From Paramicrobacterium fandaimingii (GTDB lineage: Bacteria > Actinomycetota > Actinomycetes > Actinomycetales > Microbacteriaceae), in the NCBI RefSeq assembly GCF_011751745.2, contig NZ_CP061170.1:2728001-2792000 (forward strand): a stretch of DNA of 64,000 bases, in the 5' to 3' direction. Of this stretch, positions 63,020 through 64,000 are shown piece after piece. A program made the position numbers and the translations under genes. The number at the start of each line of letters is the position of its first letter. The stretch's first letter is position 1. The notes under the pieces are model-generated. The model was given only the letters and a program-made list of their open reading frames with translations. It searched no databases and was not told the origin of the DNA.

Positions 63020-64000
63020 ATGAGCACAACTCTCACCCGCGATGGCGCCGTCACGCTCGGCGCCGACCCTGACATCTCCGCCCTACTCGCTCCCGAACAG
63101 GTGGTGCGGGTCGCCCGCGACGGTGCTCGCGTCGAACTCTCGCCCGACGCCGCAGAGGCCATCGCCAGCTCACGTCGCACCATCGAGAATCTCGCGCAGA
63201 CCGGCGAGCCCCACTATGGAATCTCCACGGGCTTCGGCGCCCTGGCTACCACGTTCATCGACCCGGAACAGCGCACACAGCTGCAGCAGGGCCTCATCCG
63301 CTCGCACGCCGCGGGTTCCGGCCCCGAGGTGGAGCGCGAGGTGATTCGTGCGCTCATGCTTCTGCGGCTGAAGACCCTCGCCACCGGCCGCACCGGCGTT
63401 CGCCTCGAGACCGCGCAGGCCTACGCCAACGTTCTGAACGCCGGCATCACACCCGTTGTGCGCGAATACGGCTCACTCGGATGTTCGGGCGATCTTGCGC
63501 CGCTGTCGCACTGCGCCCTCGCCGTGATGGGCGAAGGGCGTGTGCGCGATGCCGAGGGACGGCTTCGCGACGCTGCTGACGCACTCAAAGATGCTGGGCT
63601 CGAGCCCGTCGTTCTCGCCGAGAAGGAGGGCCTCGCGCTCATCAACGGCACGGACGGCATGCTCGGGATGCTGCTGCTCGCACTTCATGACATCCGGATG
63701 CTGCTGCGCACCGCAGACATCGCGGCGGCGCTCAGCGTCGAGTCGCTGCTGGGCACGGATCGCGTGTTCGCCGACGACCTGCAGCGGCTGCGCCCTCAGG
63801 AGGGGCAGGGGCGCTCTGCCGCAAATCTGCGCGCGCTGCTGGGCGGCTCACCCATCGTCGCCTCGCACCGCGGCCCAGACGACCCCAGTGTGCAAGACGC
63901 GTACTCGCTGCGCTGCGCGCCGCAGGTGCACGGCGCCGCCCGAGACACCGCCACCCACGCAGCATCCGTCGCCGAGGCCGAGCTCGCGAGCGCCGTCGAC
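63020..64000 (+). CDS. hutH: Histidine ammonia-lyase (3' end outside window)
   Basis: Removes ammonia from histidine to give urocanate. The first 327 residues are present; the gene runs off the right edge. YGISTGFGALA and the prosthetic-group region GSLGCSGDLAPLSH are clear. The MIO triad reads Cys-Ser-Gly instead of the more common Ala-Ser-Gly, a variant I recall from actinobacterial enzymes. EGLALINGTDGMLG follows. ATG at 63020. Confidence 0.93.
   Translation, partial: MSTTLTRDGAVTLGADPDISALLAPEQVVRVARDGARVELSPDAAEAIASSRRTIENLAQTGEPHYGISTGFGALATTFIDPEQRTQLQQGLIRSHAAGSGPEVEREVIRALMLLRLKTLATGRTGVRLETAQAYANVLNAGITPVVREYGSLGCSGDLAPLSHCALAVMGEGRVRDAEGRLRDAADALKDAGLEPVVLAEKEGLALINGTDGMLGMLLLALHDIRMLLRTADIAAALSVESLLGTDRVFADDLQRLRPQEGQGRSAANLRALLGGSPIVASHRGPDDPSVQDAYSLRCAPQVHGAARDTATHAASVAEAELASAVD

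Noticed and set aside
1..64000. Insertion sequences, prophage, CRISPR arrays, tRNA or rRNA genes
   Set aside because: No transposase, integrase, phage structural gene, regular repeat-spacer array or cloverleaf was recognised.

Overview
The window is a chromosomal segment of a high-GC Gram-positive bacterium, most likely an actinomycete of the Micrococcales (Microbacteriaceae-like). The evidence is frequent GTG starts, many 4-nt ATGA/GTGA stop-start overlaps, an Rv2578c-type radical SAM protein, actinobacterial panD-panB-panC/coaBC synteny, and YcnI/CopC copper proteins. The assignment is inferred from gene content and codon style, not from a marker gene.

Positions 1-31.3 kb are one large surface-polysaccharide (EPS) locus. 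It holds about ten glycosyltransferases (one a GT4-GT2 fusion), a Wzx-type flippase, a Wzy-type polymerase, a Wzz/BY-kinase fused to a low-molecular-weight tyrosine phosphatase, a polysaccharide pyruvyl transferase, a priming phosphoglycosyl transferase, a PAP2 phosphatase and a large secreted glycoside-hydrolase-like protein. Most genes are translationally coupled in tight operons.

Embedded in it (3.0-13.4 kb) is a lasso-peptide gene set. An ABC exporter is divergent from a 45-residue precursor. The precursor is followed by a cyclase that lacks the usual N-terminal glutaminase-like domain, a B2 leader peptidase, an HPr-kinase-like protein and a family-5 nucleotidyltransferase. A PqqD-type RRE protein (candidate B1) sits about 5 kb away on the other strand, next to a GT4, a class III aminotransferase, an RfbF-type cytidylyltransferase and a PIG-L deacetylase. 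I predict a lasso peptide with an 8-residue Gly1-Glu8 ring that may be phosphorylated and further decorated. Seven copies of a TGAG-N5-CTCA palindrome occur in five upstream regions of the EPS and lasso transcription units. This points to one shared regulator and is the most interesting non-gene signal in the window.

Positions 31.4-64 kb look like ordinary core and metabolic genome: proline iminopeptidase, aldo/keto reductase, acyl-CoA oxidase, NmrA-like protein, RecQ, a copper CopC/YcnI pair, pirin, an ECF vitamin/metal transporter with a possible iron box, radical SAM protein, AraC and VOC proteins, an ArsR-like regulator with a perfect palindromic operator, a cytochrome b membrane protein, a luciferase-like oxidoreductase, the pantothenate/CoA genes (panG-like, coaBC, panD, panB, panC), a DEAD-box helicase, a two-component system, a cysteine-less HesB-like protein, an acyltransferase, a DedA protein, and a divergent iclR/hutH pair. 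hutH is cut by the window end. No tRNA, rRNA, CRISPR array, IS element or prophage was recognised.
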